Shown here: positions 1 to 10,889 of the stretch, one piece after another
How positions within the stretch are numbered: position 1 is the stretch's first letter
Layout: every line of letters begins with the position of its first letter
Assembly (NCBI RefSeq): GCF_918797505.1
Contig: NC_092795.1
Location: forward strand, 22,555,131-22,619,130
Direction: 5' to 3'
DNA: 64,000 bases
Origin: Bemisia tabaci
Taxonomy: Eukaryota; Arthropoda; Insecta; Hemiptera; Aleyrodidae
Translations under genes and position numbers: made by a program
The notes under the pieces: model-generated
The model's input: the letters and a program-made list of their open reading frames with translations, nothing else
The model's database searches: none
What the model was told of the DNA's origin: nothing

Positions 1-540
1 AGATGAATAAAGCGCAATTAAAATTACTTTGCGACTTTGCAGGAAACCTCACTTTTCTATTCCTGACAGGCAGCGAGGCAGCAATGAAGCGAGCAACTAT
101 TCGAACTCCAGAGTAGGTAATTATGTATGGTATCAAGCGAAATTGAAGGACAATCATAGGTTTCAAATCGCGTATTTGCCGCGATATTTTTATAAAATTG
201 TTTTGATCTTTTATTGTTCTTACTTAAGCAGGCAATAAGCCGCGTGTTGGCGTAATATGAAGGTGAATAACGCGCAATTAAAATGGTCTTGCAAATTCGC
301 TAATAACCTTGCGTATTTCCCGCGATATTGCGGTGATTATTGCGTAATTTCTATTTTTTCGAAAAAAATTCCCGGTAAATCGCGCATTTTTCGTGGAACG
401 GAGATGGAGAGCGCGTAATTGGTGAGGATTTAACGAATCCGCTGGGTATTTTGCGTATAAGTTTCGCGGTATTGATATGTTTGCAAAATTTCTCGCTATT
501 TAATTAGTAGCAATGAAGCAGAGTTTTACCTTAGATTTGC
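1..540. repeat. AT-rich segment with scattered diverged copies of a short motif
   Basis: No gene is visible. Two partly conserved direct motifs recur. GCGCAATTAAAAT followed by a TTTGC-type context occurs near 13 and 273. GCGTATTT(G/C)CCGCGATATT occurs near 172 and 311. Other CGCG-containing echoes (CGCGCATTT, TTCGCGGTATT) lie in between. The spacing differs between the two motif pairs, so this is not a simple tandem array. It may be the decayed edge of a dispersed repeat. From 541 to 1018 I see nothing. Confidence 0.3.
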
Positions 541-1019
541 CAAATTGTCCTTTTTATGATGCTAAATCAAGAATCTTCTTTAGACCTGTTACACAATTTC
601 AACCATATCGATAGCCAAAAAGCAAAACGGCGTACCTCCGTTTGTAACGTTGCGGACTTTCTGTCATACTTTTTATTTCCTTCGGAAAACCAGTCAACGT
701 AATTCCTTGAAAACTCTTTTGATTTTCCTCCTATGTGAGCAGAATATTCTGTCCATTTTTCAAGCTATACATTCTGTCTTCTTTTCTTTGAAAAGATAGA
801 CTAGGAGCAGAAATTTTGAAACATCACAATGGTTACGCACGAGGCCATCGATATGGAGCCTCTATGGAGAAAAGCTGTTTTAAGAACGACTACATGACGG
901 CCCTGAGGAAAACGTCAAATTACACCAAGGAAAATACATGAAATAAACCACTAAACGGCGGGAAAACTTAGCTCCTAACCGAGAATAACTCATAATTACA
1001 GAAATCGACTCACCTATCG

Positions 1020-1340
1020 TGAGTGGACGTCCAGCTTTCACGTACCCAATTCCACCCTTCAGCCGGCTTTCACGGTATCTCGAATGGACTTCGCAGAGGG
1101 GGGGGGGGGGGCTGTTCTCGATTGGGGATACGTTATCCCTAGGTTGGGGGACAAGGATGATGGGGGGGGGGGGGGGGGGTTCGGCGTCCGCCTGTTCGGT
1201 CGGTCGCGTCGCCTTGTCCGTCGGTTGTATATGTTAATCACGCAATCGGCAGGAGGCGTAGTCGCCGGCTCCCGCGTTCCCGCACAGGCGGGCCTCTGCT
1301 CAACATTCACAGGCATGTGAATGTGTGGCCACGTTGCCAT
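1020..1340. other. GC-rich patch with very long G runs
   Basis: GC content rises sharply. There is a G14 run at 1098-1111, a GGGG at about 1125, a GGGGG at about 1146 and a G18 run at 1162-1179. Four G tracts within about 80 bp is the primary-sequence pattern of a G-quadruplex. The overlapping open frames on both strands are glycine- or proline-rich artefacts of these runs. The homopolymer lengths are also where assembly or polishing error is most likely. Confidence 0.6.
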
Positions 1341-1386
1341 ATATCTTCATTTTCCTTCGGTTTTGATCGACCGCGGGAGAAAATAT

Positions 1387-1698
1387 TAGAGTCCCTTTAT
1401 ACTGAGAGTCAAGACAATGTGAATCCATTTCTGATTGGTTCCCGTATTTTAGGCTTTCACAGTGTCACAAACGGGAATAAAGATTACATTTTCACCAATT
1501 GCAAAGATTATAATCTGGAATGGAACGGGGAATTACGGGTTCGGCAAGGAATCAACGGAATGAGAGAAGGAACGGAGAAAGGAATTTGAGAATGGGCCGA
1601 TCAAAGATTACAAAAAACGTTCAATTGCTGTAATCTTTATTCCCGTTTGTGACTCCATGAGGGGGTGTTGTCTTGACTCTCAGTATAAAGGGACTCTA
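1387..1698. mobile_element. MITE family 1, complete (perfect 31-bp terminal inverted repeats)
   Basis: The first 31 bp (TAGAGTCCCTTTATACTG...) are the exact reverse complement of the last 31 bp. A second, inner inverted pair (GTCACAAACGGGAATAAA...) continues the foldback. The element begins and ends in TA, consistent with a TA target site of the Tc1/mariner type, but the superfamily is not proven. It has no coding capacity. A second copy of the family at 37731-38270 is interrupted by another MITE. The hAT-type element at 1718 starts only 20 bp downstream. Confidence 0.9.
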
Positions 1699-1717
1699 GA
1701 AAAGATATTGTCATAAG

Positions 1718-3109
1718 CAGTGTTCGGAACTCACAGGCGCCAACGCGCCAAATGCGCCTAAAAAATCGGCCATGGCGCCTACAAAATGAAGGCTCTGCGC
1801 CAACGTGGCCCCAAGAATCGCCCCTAAAAATCTGGATTTTCATAGGAAGTCACATAAAAAAAGAAAAACAAATCCATCTGAAGAAAAAACAAGCAGAAAA
1901 ATCCAACATGAATATGTTGGAAAAGCGTGCCGAATAACTAAAATGTTGGACACATACCTACTATTTTTACGTCTTTGTTATTTGCATCAATTGGTACTTT
2001 TTGCTAAATTTGGGAGAAAATATTGATTCATGAACGTTGAATGTAAATTGATTTTAAAGATTCCGTCCAATTATCTTGATTCCAAGATAATTGGACTCTA
2101 ATTGGGACTGATATGCGGCATTTCGCACGACCGTGATTTGGGCGAACTGCCGTGCATCGAAATCGCGTTGAGTTAATCTCTTTGGATTTCGAACTGTAAC
2201 TTCTCTCCTATTCGGCCGATTTTTACAAATGAGGTCTCTTTTTATTTGTACTTTAACGGAAAGTAAGGAAAAAACTCGCTAAATAGACGGAAAACAATTT
2301 TTGTGAAAATTTGGTAGATCCTGGCGTCACGGTGAATGGTTAATCGGGCGTGGAAGATAATAGGTTCGACGAGGCGACCCTCTTCTCGCCGTCTTTTATT
2401 GCCTTGCTCGAAACCTGACACCCAAAGCTATATCGGGAGATAACTGCAGTGGTTTGAGTGGATTTCTGCAGGGGGCACGGTTAGTACGTGGTATAAAGAG
2501 TCACGAGGCTCATCACAGATTGCATTTGCAGCGCAAGACGCTCATTGGCTAAACAGTTTTGGCGGGAAAGAAGGTTCTAGAGTTGAGTCCTCCGAGCGTA
2601 AGAAAGCTTCTATGAGGTTTTTGTCAAATGAAATAATACGGTTTTGACAGGAAAATGTTCTCAAGGGTTCCCAATTAGCAGTTCATTCGGTTTTTTGGTA
2701 AGAGACCATCAGGGCTTGACTGTATAATGGTTCAAAGACAAGAAAACGGGTCCGAGGAAAAAAATATTTGGACGGCCCGTTGAATAGCATTGGTTGATCG
2801 GTGTGCTGTACCATGGTACATCCGAGTGATTTCAAAAAGCGAGCCCTACTGGCACGCTTAAAACTCAGAATTGTCAGCACTACAAGTGAAAGCTTTTTCT
2901 ATTCTTCACGATTTCATTCTTAGTGCTTTTGTCTTTCCCAAGTTACAGCTACTTATTGGTTCTGTTCCGAAAACATCTTGCGTCTAACATTTCACTAAAT
3001 ATGTAGGCAAAAAGTCAATTTGGCTCCTAAAATATCTTTAATGGCGCCTAAAAATCGGGCTTGATGCGCCACATGGCTCCTAGAACTCAAAGGTGAATTT
3101 CGAACACTG
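1718..3109. mobile_element. Non-autonomous hAT-type transposon A (1,392 bp, 8-bp TSD)
   Basis: The element is bounded by CAGTGTTCG at 1718 and CGAACACTG ending at 3109. It is flanked on both sides by the identical 8-bp target duplication GTCATAAG (1710-1717 and 3110-3117). An 8-bp duplication with CAG...CTG ends is characteristic of the hAT superfamily. The ends remain loosely inverted for about 80 bp and share GGCGCC/GCGCC-rich blocks. No transposase-like open frame remains inside, so this is a deletion derivative or MITE-like relative that would need a transposase supplied in trans. The perfect duplication suggests a fairly recent insertion. Confidence 0.92.
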
Positions 3110-3155
3110 GTCATAAGCGGATTCGGTGGAGGGGAGGGGCATACTGCCGTGCTAT

Positions 3156-3462
3156 ACGGAGAAAAAAACTTCGTGCCTGGGACCTCGAGTTGAGGTCATA
3201 TGGATCTCTGAAGTTTTCGGATCACGTATCTAAGAACTTGAGGTCCAGCCGCCGAAGTTCGGGTCAGACATCTGAAGAGCCTCGATATATACCGATGGGT
3301 TCGGGTCACATATCTGAAGTACTCCGGTACATACCGAAGTACCTCAATGCAGGACCCAAACTTTGGCAGCTCGACCTCAAGTTTTTAGATGCGTGATCCG
3401 AAAACTTCAGAAGTCCACATGACCTCAACTTCGGGTCCCATGCACGAAGTTTTTTTCTCCGT
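3156..3462. mobile_element. Foldback/MITE with TIRs of about 100 bp
   Basis: The left side (CGGAGAAAAAAACTTCGTGC..., then TTGAGGTCATATGGA...) is inverted at the right end (...GCACGAAGTTTTTTTCTCCG). The arms span roughly 100 bp each with mismatches. The core holds further short repeats of the type TTCGGGTCA(C/G)A-TATCTGAAG. The left edge abuts TACTGCCGTGCT, the first bases of the family-2 MITE terminus, so it may have landed in or near such an element. A third CTCCGTG-type end lies at 3672-3683, beyond the adjacent 79-bp repeat units. The true outer boundary could therefore be there. Confidence 0.75.
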
Positions 3463-3684
3463 GCGCTACGCGTTTCACGCCGACCCGCCGACTGCCGCTG
3501 CTGACCGCACTGTTTTTGATGCAATGCGTGAAGTATTCATGCAGTCTCGTAGGCACCGTGAGTTTCACGCCAACCGCTACTGACCGCACAACGTTTGACG
3601 CAGTGCGTGAAGTATTCATGCAGTCTTGTAGGCGCTTACGTGTGTTCCATGCTGACCGACGCGCCTAAATTTTTTCTCCGTGTA
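3463..3684 (+). repeat. 79-bp repeat units of the hAT-B element (fragment)
   Basis: About two and a half copies of a unit containing GCAATGCGTGAAGTATTCATG...CAGTCTTGTAGGCGC, with a spacing near 79 bp. The same unit forms the variable core of the hAT-B copies at 13.8, 25.2 and 45.1 kb and of the palindrome at 55544. No hAT-B termini are present here, so this is an orphan fragment. It ends in a TTTTTTCTCCGTG motif that resembles the terminus of the preceding foldback. Confidence 0.75.
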
Positions 3685-4445
3685 GAAGGAGGTTGATGTT
3701 TCGATGGGTCTCAGCAAATCTAACCTATATGAGCCGCATGAAGGGTCAGAGCCACATTCAAAGATGAGCTTTAGTGTCTACAAGATTCCTCACCATTCCT
3801 GTCTCACGCTGGAATAGAGTCTCTTCTTAATATAAGTGGAAGGAGCGCTGATAGTTAGTCGTTTCCAGGGGAAATGAACTAAACTCTATTCCGATGTTGC
3901 AAAATTGACTTAAAAAACCCAATTTTTGACGGAGATAAAACTATATTGTTGCTGTTTAAAATGTTGCCGTTTTTTATTAGTGGAATTTACAGATAGGAAT
4001 ACCCAAACAGTCCCTAGTTAAAACACCATTTTTAAGTGGAAATTTTTCAACTTTGAAATGCAGTTATGCTCTTCTGCCTGGAAAACGACATATTTTGACA
4101 ACCCGGAAAAATATCAACAAATTTTTGTCACAAATTGACAACCCGGAACCGGCAACGTTACACTTCGCGGACTGGTATCAGTGCCGATTTAATTGAACGC
4201 CATGTACTGCAATTATTTAACCATTGCGGCCTCCTTTTCAGACTTTTCGCCGTTGATTCCGCGCGAACTAACCCCACCCCTCCCTCTCTCCGCCACCCCC
4301 TTCGATTCTGGCTAATCAGGTGCATGTCTTGCCGCTGCCAGCTGTCGACACGCCGGCAGCTACCCCATTGTTGCTCCTGCCATCTATCAATAACCGATCC
4401 CGGAACTACCTGCCAGAGCTTCATAACTGGGTCCGACAATTTCTT
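3685..4445. other. No recognisable feature
   Basis: AT-rich sequence. A 128-codon open frame starting at 4135 covers a C-rich stretch. It is rich in Arg, Ser, Cys and Leu with no recognisable domain, and is not supported as a gene. Confidence 0.5.
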
Positions 4446-4683
4446 GGTGGGGATATTGCGTGGTGATTCTGATTTGGCATTAAACTTCTTAAAATTGTCG
4501 TCGATGTGGGAAATTTGGTGAGGTCATTTGGTAAATTGCATCTTGAAATTTCATCTTGAATGCCACCTATCCACGATTTCGTTGGAGAAGGGTCGAAAAA
4601 TTGAAAAAATGGATAACGATAATAGTTCATGATGGTGGTATTGCGAAGTGATCCTGATATGGCATTAAACTTTTGAAAATTGT
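4446..4683. repeat. Diverged direct repeat of about 50 bp, spacing 185-190 bp
   Basis: The segments at 4446-4498 and 4634-4683 share GGTGG...ATTGCG..GTGAT.CTGAT.TGGCATTAAACTT.T..AAATTGT with a few substitutions. This looks like an old local duplication or two copies of a short dispersed repeat. Confidence 0.7.
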
Positions 4684-4737
4684 TTGGGGAAAAACCTTTA
4701 CGTGAATAGTCTAAGCCGTGACACTCAATAATTAATA

Positions 4738-4914
4738 CAACTGTCGAGTGTTTCCGATTAAAATTAAGAGGAGCTGTACATTTTTTGATCAACACAAAGC
4801 GCGATCCGTGTATCTAATGAATGTCTTCGAATACTACGTTCGCGATTCATTATGATCGAAAATAAGAAGTGTCTCTTAATTTCGATCGGCAACACTCCAC
4901 AGTTCCATCGATGA
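4738..4914. repeat. Imperfect inverted repeat (arms of about 38 bp)
   Basis: AACTGTCGAGTGTTTCCG... at 4739 is inverted as ...CGGCAACACTCCACAGTT ending near 4904, with about 95 bp of loop. The arms match at about 80 percent, including the inner AAATTAAGAG block. It has the form of a small foldback element. No target duplication is evident. Confidence 0.65.
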
Positions 4915-4950
4915 CCGATTTTGATACACTCATCTTGATCGTGGAAATAG

Positions 4951-5148
4951 AGCTTTTACATAAGAATCAACAGTCAAATCGCAAATTCCTCACACATGCA
5001 ACATCTCCATTTGATTCGCAATTAGCTCTAAATTATCTGAAAATTTTAAGAGAAAATATTTATAACTCTTTTAAAAATCAATATATTACTAGAGGAAATT
5101 TGGCAACTCTCGAATGTTCATACGGCGTTTTTCCTTAAAACGGTAGTA
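4951..5148. mobile_element. Junction of two truncated MITEs (family 9 arm and family 2 right end)
   Basis: Positions 4953-5012 (CTTTTACATAAGAATCAACAG...) match one arm of the long-TIR element at 51296-51675. From about 5041 the sequence becomes the right end of the family-2 MITE (GGAAATTTGGCAACTCTCGA... to CGGTAGTA at 5148), which normally ends CACGGCAGTA. Both parts are truncated, so this is a fusion of broken repeats. Confidence 0.7.
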
Positions 5149-7140
5149 CACGGAGCACGGGGCTTACGTTGAAATTGAGATACGCCCTTACAGCAGAGGA
5201 GTGACGTAATATCTGACGTTTTTACCGATTGAATTATCTGCTGAACTCTCTTAAACCGTGAATAGGAAACACGATTTTTTAACTAGGCTCAAGAAGAGGA
5301 AGACGATTTCGTAATGGCATCCCTCAAAGGCTTTGGACACTTGACCGAACATCCTTAATAGAGCTTGATACTAAAAATCAACTCTGCTCGATCCTCTTAC
5401 CAGCTTAAAATAAAGAGTCAGAAAATATATTTCTTCAGGCCTCTCAATCGTCTTGCTACGGAAAAGAACAGTAAGTTCTCTGTAGCGTAACCCACGATTA
5501 GGTAGTTCCCTTACGAGCTTGAAGATTCACACTGGCTCCTACGCGTTCCTGTTTTCCTCAGCACGGTTGTCCGGCTTATTTTCCACTCAGTGTCTGTAAT
5601 AACAAGGGTGCTGTTGAAGGCATGTCTGATGTTGCGCTCGGAAACCGATGAAGAATATGAAACTTCAATCTTTATTCTAAAAAGTTTGACGTCTATCCTA
5701 ATAGCCAGACTGTTACAACCGTCGGCGCTCTAAGGAGCTTACGCTGCGCTCTCACTTCAATTTTTCACTCCTCGGTTCATTTCCTCGCCAATACAATCGA
5801 TTTTCATCCGTGCCTAGAAAAAAAGCTCCGGATGTTTTTCCTCCAGATTTGAATGCAAAGGACAGCCCCAAAATGCCGCTGCGTTGTCAGGTGGAACGCA
5901 CAAGATCCGGGAAGGAATCCGGAAATCGGTCGAAACGTAAGAACAAGACAACAGACGTCAGACGCATTTACATCACAAAAAGCTCGAATTGTTTTGAATT
6001 ACGAGGGAAAAGCTTTTAAAAGTTTCCGTCCCGTTCGTATCTCCCAAAAGTTTAATCCTTCAATTGGCATTGAACGTATGATGCGGCATTGTTGGAGTGC
6101 TTTTGTTTGGACCGAGTTTAGCGGATAGGAACCAACTTAGTACGCTCGGAGCAAAAACGACATTTTTGCTATTGATTTTCTCATGCACATAAGTGATCTT
6201 GAAGAGGTGTCAAATGCGCTTAGTCTCTTCCCGATAGCTCAGTTCATTTACAAAACGGACTGGAGCTTAGGAAGCACCACTTGTGTGTAGAATTTTTAAT
6301 TCTGTATCTGTGGAACCACATTTTTGGCCACATTAAATAATCTGATTGCATAATCCGTCATTTTCTTAATCCTAGCCAGTCATGAAAACATAGACGGCTG
6401 AGCCAAAGAGAATTGAATCTTCTGGTGTTCATCATCTTCCGTTTTAGGCACCCTACCCTATTTCACCCTCAAAAATGAAGAAACTTAAAAAGGGCCCTTC
6501 ATATGGTTGGTTCGTCCATTATATGAATCGGATCATCGAAGGAAGTGCTAATGGCTCAGTATTTTGGGACCACCGAGCTACGTATTTCCTTACAAGTATC
6601 GATTAATTATTAATAGCAAACTTGGGTACCTTTACCAAGTATAGTATACCGTGTGTCTACTTCCGATGTCCCAAAAAAATTATCTTATGCCTATTTCATC
6701 CGTTCAAAAAGTATATGGTCCGATATATTTGCCAGAACTTTTTAGAGACTATCCTTTAAAATTCCTAGGAAAATTACATTTTGTGCAACACAGATAAAGT
6801 CATCAGTCAAAAAATGTGACTCCCCCTCCCAAAAAAAAACAAAAAACAAAAAACAAATAAAAACACAAAAAATGAATGTGGAAAACATCGAGCTATTTGG
6901 ATGTTCCTTAGAATAATGACTGGAGCATCTTGAAGGCAGCAAAGCCTATTTGGCTGATGAGCTCTACCACGCTAGCGTTCCTACCTAATCCAGGTCGCAT
7001 CATCAAAATTGACTTCGCTTCCTTTGCTTGCATCACGATGCCTCAATTGACATTAGTAGGGACTTCACGGGGGAGGAGGACGGAAGAAACAGATTATTTC
7101 CAGTATCCTGTCATAAAATAATAATTGGACATGTTTAGAC
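5149..7140. other. About 2 kb without recognisable genes or repeats
   Basis: Open frames are short (up to 91 codons) and have no recognisable similarity. Near 6829-6870 there is an A-rich stretch of CAAAAAACAAA type. I found no paired termini. Confidence 0.5.
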
Positions 7141-7143
7141 TAA

Positions 7144-7206
7144 AAAGAACTACGTGCATATGGTTTGCGTGCAACGTAGTTCCTTTTAGCATAAATACCT
7201 TCAATT
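7144..7206. mobile_element. Short inverted repeat with family-4 terminus
   Basis: AGAACTACGTGCATATG and its inverted partner ACGTAGTTCCTTTTAGCA flank a short loop. The right part continues TAGCATAAATAC, the terminal motif of family 4 (9839-10199). This is probably a deletion remnant or solo end of that MITE family. Confidence 0.65.
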
Positions 7207-7309
7207 AACCTTGATTTATGGGTTGCAAGGGAAATAAAAAACGCACGAACTTTTTGAGTCGCACACAAAATTGCCATACTTGATGCATTAAATATGCAGG
7301 TGTAACCCG

Positions 7310-7790
7310 GAGAAATTCGACCGCAAAAGCGACTCTCGAGAAAAGACTCCAGGTGCCGCGAAATCCAAAACTCGGGCTTGACCCCACTCAAACCCCCGTT
7401 TCCGCTCTCACAATACGCTCTTCTCGCGGGGCAGCGCCCGGTCATCTCCCGAGGTTATCGCAGCTTGGTCTGCAATTATTTAAAAATTCCATTACCCCGA
7501 CATGAGACCAGGGATTCGTTATTGTCACGTGAGTTTTATTACCCTCCCGCGACCGACTCCGCATTCAAGTCGCCCGCCGCCCACGCCCGGCCCCCGAGTC
7601 AAAGGCCATTCAAAAAAGTATAATTAACTCCCCCGCTTTCACGGAAACTTCGCGGTCGGAGCCGCCGCCAGCCACTTTCGTGCCGTGTACGGTGCGAAAT
7701 TGTACCGTTGTCGCACAGGACTGTCGTCGGAGAAGTGTGTTTGCGCCTCGGGCTTGAATTGGAGGGGGAGAGACGTGGGCTTAAATTACA
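7310..7790. other. GC-rich patch, candidate regulatory DNA
   Basis: Compositionally distinct from its AT-rich surroundings, with C-rich runs, TAATTA-type cores and a CACGTG E-box at 7527-7532. No open frame looks like a gene. Such patches recur through the window and may be conserved non-coding elements. Without comparison this is only a suggestion. Confidence 0.3.
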
Positions 7791-7832
7791 CAGCCGTGAA
7801 GTAACTTGGAAGTTCTGGATGGAGTATATGTG

Positions 7833-7930
7833 TACTGCCCTGCTAAGGAAGAACGTCGTATGAGCCTTCATGCATTGTCGTATTTCCTTCAATAAAAAAC
7901 AAGTTTACCGGGAAAATTCTGAATATTTTC
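7833..7930 (+). mobile_element. Family-2 MITE, left-end fragment
   Basis: TACTGCCCTGCTAAGGAAGAACGTCGTATGA... is the family-2 left terminus. Similarity fades after GGGAAAATTCTGAATATTTTC and no right terminus follows, so the copy is truncated. Confidence 0.85.
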
Positions 7931-8514
7931 AAATTTTAATTTAAAAAAAAACGGTTTTTGATCTTTTTTCTGGGTCATCATGTAGTCTGCAGGTTTCTTT
8001 TTGGAATTTTTATATTTTATTTTTATTCTTCCAACTGAAAATGGCTCAGTTTTGGGCCAAAACGTCTGGAATTTGTATGTGGAATTTTTAGCCTTGTTTT
8101 CCGTTTTTTCACCTATGTTTTTTGATAACATAAGATTAACAAGATAAATGATAGAATCTTGATGATGATATTAATTGTATTAGGTACTTACTTATAGTAG
8201 GTACATGCAGGAGCCGAACGAATACTTCTTTTCATTTCATTTTCCTAATTTAATGCCCTAATCGATAAAACCATGCCACGAGTGAGCAAGGAAAACAAGC
8301 CGTGAACAGCGGAAATTACCGCTGGAGACCGTGTTATGTTCTGAAATGTGAACAGCTTGTTGGAAACATACACGGAGGTCATTGGTACCCTCGAAGTCAC
8401 GGAATCTGCTGCCTCGATATTTCTCTGTTTAAAATTGGGTGAGAAATGAATGATTGAAGAAGTCACCGTCGGTTCTTAATTCTCGAGAAAATTGTAGATG
8501 GAGTCGTCAAATCT

Positions 8515-8659
8515 GGAGTGCATCGCAACTGGCAAGAATTTTTCGTCTGATCGCCAACTTTTGACCGTTAAAACGCCAATCTTGGCGAGTCACATAGTTA
8601 TCTGACGGTCCAATAACTGAATTTGACGTTAGGAATTTCAATTCTTGCCAACGCACTCC
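8515..8659. mobile_element. Small MITE-like inverted repeat (145 bp)
   Basis: GGAGTGCATCGCAACTGGCAAG... at the left is mirrored by ...CTTGCCAACGCACTCC at the right. The terminal arms match over about 25 bp with a small indel. No clear target duplication flanks it, and no other copy was noticed in this window. Confidence 0.7.
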
Positions 8660-8938
8660 GGCACTCTGCGACACCCAAACGCCATATGTGCATATCTTCC
8701 CAGGTGTTATCGGGTAACTAACAACACAACATCTCTCCGTCAACGCCCTGCCGCCATCCCACGATCATGTCCGATCCTGTTTCCAATCGTGGAAACAGAG
8801 CTTTAATGTGATAGATCCGTTGCATTGTTGCCAGATTTTGCTGAGAAATCAGCATTATTCCCCATGTAAACTCATGTTAAATATCTTACTTCAATGACAC
8901 AACCTGGCAAGTTTGATCCGTTGTTGGTCGATTTCCCC

Positions 8939-9226
8939 CACGGAAAAAAAAAGTGTCAAGGGTCATCCCCCGAAATTGTTCTACTACCCAAATTTGATGG
9001 ATAGTATGGATACTTCTAATTAATTTTGGTAGCACCGCAACTCAAGTTAGGGTAGTGCCGCAACATTTAGGTTAGTAACCTAATTTATCGGGATACTACC
9101 ACAAGTAATTGGGACACTACCACAGTTAATCAAGGTATATTACCACAATTAATTGGAAATGTCCATATTATCCAACTGTTGGGACTAAACCCCTACCTCT
9201 TTTTTTCTATGCCGCTTCGACTAATC
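8939..9226. repeat. Element with repeated ACTACCACA / TAATTGG motifs
   Basis: It starts CACGGAAAAAAAAAG and ends in a T-rich segment resembling the inverse (CTTTTTTTCTATG), so terminal inverted repeats are possible but weak. Inside are several diverged units of the type GGGA(T/C)ACTACCACA(A/G)TTAAT and their inverse GGTAG(C/T)(A/G)CCGCAAC. Subterminal repetition of this kind is common in non-autonomous DNA transposons. Confidence 0.55.
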
Positions 9227-9359
9227 CATGACGGAGCTGCTGGCTTGGTTCCTTTAAAAAAAAAAAAACTTTCTACGTGTTTCCACCCGCGCCAAAAAGA
9301 TTCATTCCATGACACATGCGTTCAAACTCGAGACCGCAACATTTCCAATTTTACGGAAG

Positions 9360-9780
9360 GCAGACAGTTTTTGATCGATGGACGGGGGCCCGGCCGGGCT
9401 TGAGTTTCTTAAATCCGGGCTTCCGCGCGGAGCGGAGCTCTCTAAACAATGCCGGTGAGTAGATAAGTGACACGGCCCGCGCTCCCGGGGACGACGGGCG
9501 AATTCAAAGATTTATGTATTCACCACTTACGGCTTAAGTCGGCGTCGACCGCGGAGAGCATGTTTGACTTCCCGTCAATTTCATATTAACCTAACTTCGC
9601 GGGCCGCGGGGGTGGCGGGGGAAAAATCCGGCAAGGCAAACAGGATAAAGTCCCTATCGACATGGGTGCCTAGTCTCGGAAACCCGACTTGGAAAAATTT
9701 CGATTTGGATCGAGAGGAACTTCAAATAAATATTCCTCGGGGAAAAACAGTCAGATGCACACGAGGATTACAACCAGTAG
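9360..9780. other. GC-rich patch, candidate regulatory DNA
   Basis: GC-rich with GGGGGCCCGGCCGGGC at about 9384 and TTCGCGGGCCGCGGG at about 9596. It lies among AT-rich sequence, contains no terminal repeats and has no convincing coding frame. It might be a conserved non-coding element or an exon-proximal region that I cannot identify. Confidence 0.3.
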
Positions 9781-9838
9781 TGTAGACTCCAAAGTGACAT
9801 AGCAAAAAAATCACGTTGAGCGCATCAAACGTGTCTAC

Positions 9839-10199
9839 AATTGGACGTATTTATGCTAAATGGAGCTGTAAGGAAGGAGAAGATGTGGTGTGCTCGTTAG
9901 TGGTCGAGCCATAAGAATGAATGGAACTTTAAAATCGCCAATGACGTCAGCGGAAACTACCAAGACCGGGCAGGAGATCGTTAGCGGAACTCTTTAACTC
10001 ATGTGACAACGCTCTTGTCACATGCCCACGGCTCACGAGTTAGGGCTCAGTTTCTTTTGATTTAATTGAAAATCCCGCTTTTCCATTTTCTCAAAAGGAA
10101 CTATATCCACTGACCACATTGTCTCTTATGTAGCTTCCACGAGCACACCCCGTCTTTCCACTTACACACAGTTCCTTTTAGCATAAATACGTCCAATCG
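9839..10199. mobile_element. MITE family 4, complete (about 360 bp)
   Basis: The left end ATTGGACGTATTTATGCTAA is inverted at the right end TTAGCATAAATACGTCCAAT. The arms stay alignable for about 60 bp, including GTGTGCTCGT. The interior has no coding potential. The family-4 terminus recurs at 7.18, 10.58, 10.74 and 59.35 kb. A related left end occurs at 58284, where the following block (GCTCGTTAG..., GAATGAATGGAA...) is also shared. Confidence 0.88.
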
Positions 10200-10565
10200 A
10201 TTGTTAGCCTCCCAACTTTTCCAATGCGCTTGCGCACAAGTGTGCATGATAACTTGGTGAGAAGAACGATGATTTCTGTCAATTTTTAGTATTTTGAAAG
10301 CTAACTCGCCCAATTTGCCAAGAGTGGAATAGTCCGGTGTCGGGCAGAGAGTTTGGATTGTAAAACCCAATAAACGCTGGTTACTCACTTTGACAATTAA
10401 AAACTTTAGCTATGTCTGACGTGCTGTGCATGAAATTTTGATGCGAGGTGAAAGACTATAAATTGGACTTATCTAGGCTGGAAATAACTATATTAAAATA
10501 CATTTAATTAAAAGGAACTGTGTACATAGGTTTCCGGGTTAAACGATTCATTATAATTTTATTAA

Positions 10566-10880
10566 TTTGCACAGAAGTTCTTTTTGGCATAAATACGTCA
10601 CATTGCAACGCTACATCTCTTTTTCTTTTTAGTGATTCATTCTGGTATACCTTGGTTCAAATATTATTCAAATAACGGTTTACATAGCCCCCTCCTCCCG
10701 CTGGAGTCTGCATAATATGCAATTTGCACATCAGTTCTTTTTGCCATAAATACATCCAATTGCAACGCTAAATCTCTTTTCTTCTTAGTCATTCATTCTG
10801 GTATACCTTGGTTTAAAAATTATCCAAATTACAGTTTAAATTCCCCCCCCCCCCCCCGAGTCTGCATGTAAGTTATGCTA
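10566..10880 (+). repeat. Two tandem copies of a unit of about 157 bp with family-4 motif
   Basis: Each unit runs from TTTGCACA(G/T)(A/C)AGTTCTTTTTG-CATAAATAC through CATTCTGGTATACCTTGGTT to GAGTCTGCAT. They are well conserved apart from the C-rich spacer, which is CCCCCTCCTCCC in the first copy and C15 (10843-10857) in the second. This suggests unequal exchange or slippage within a family-4-type element. Confidence 0.8.
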
Positions 10881-10889
10881 TACGGGAGA

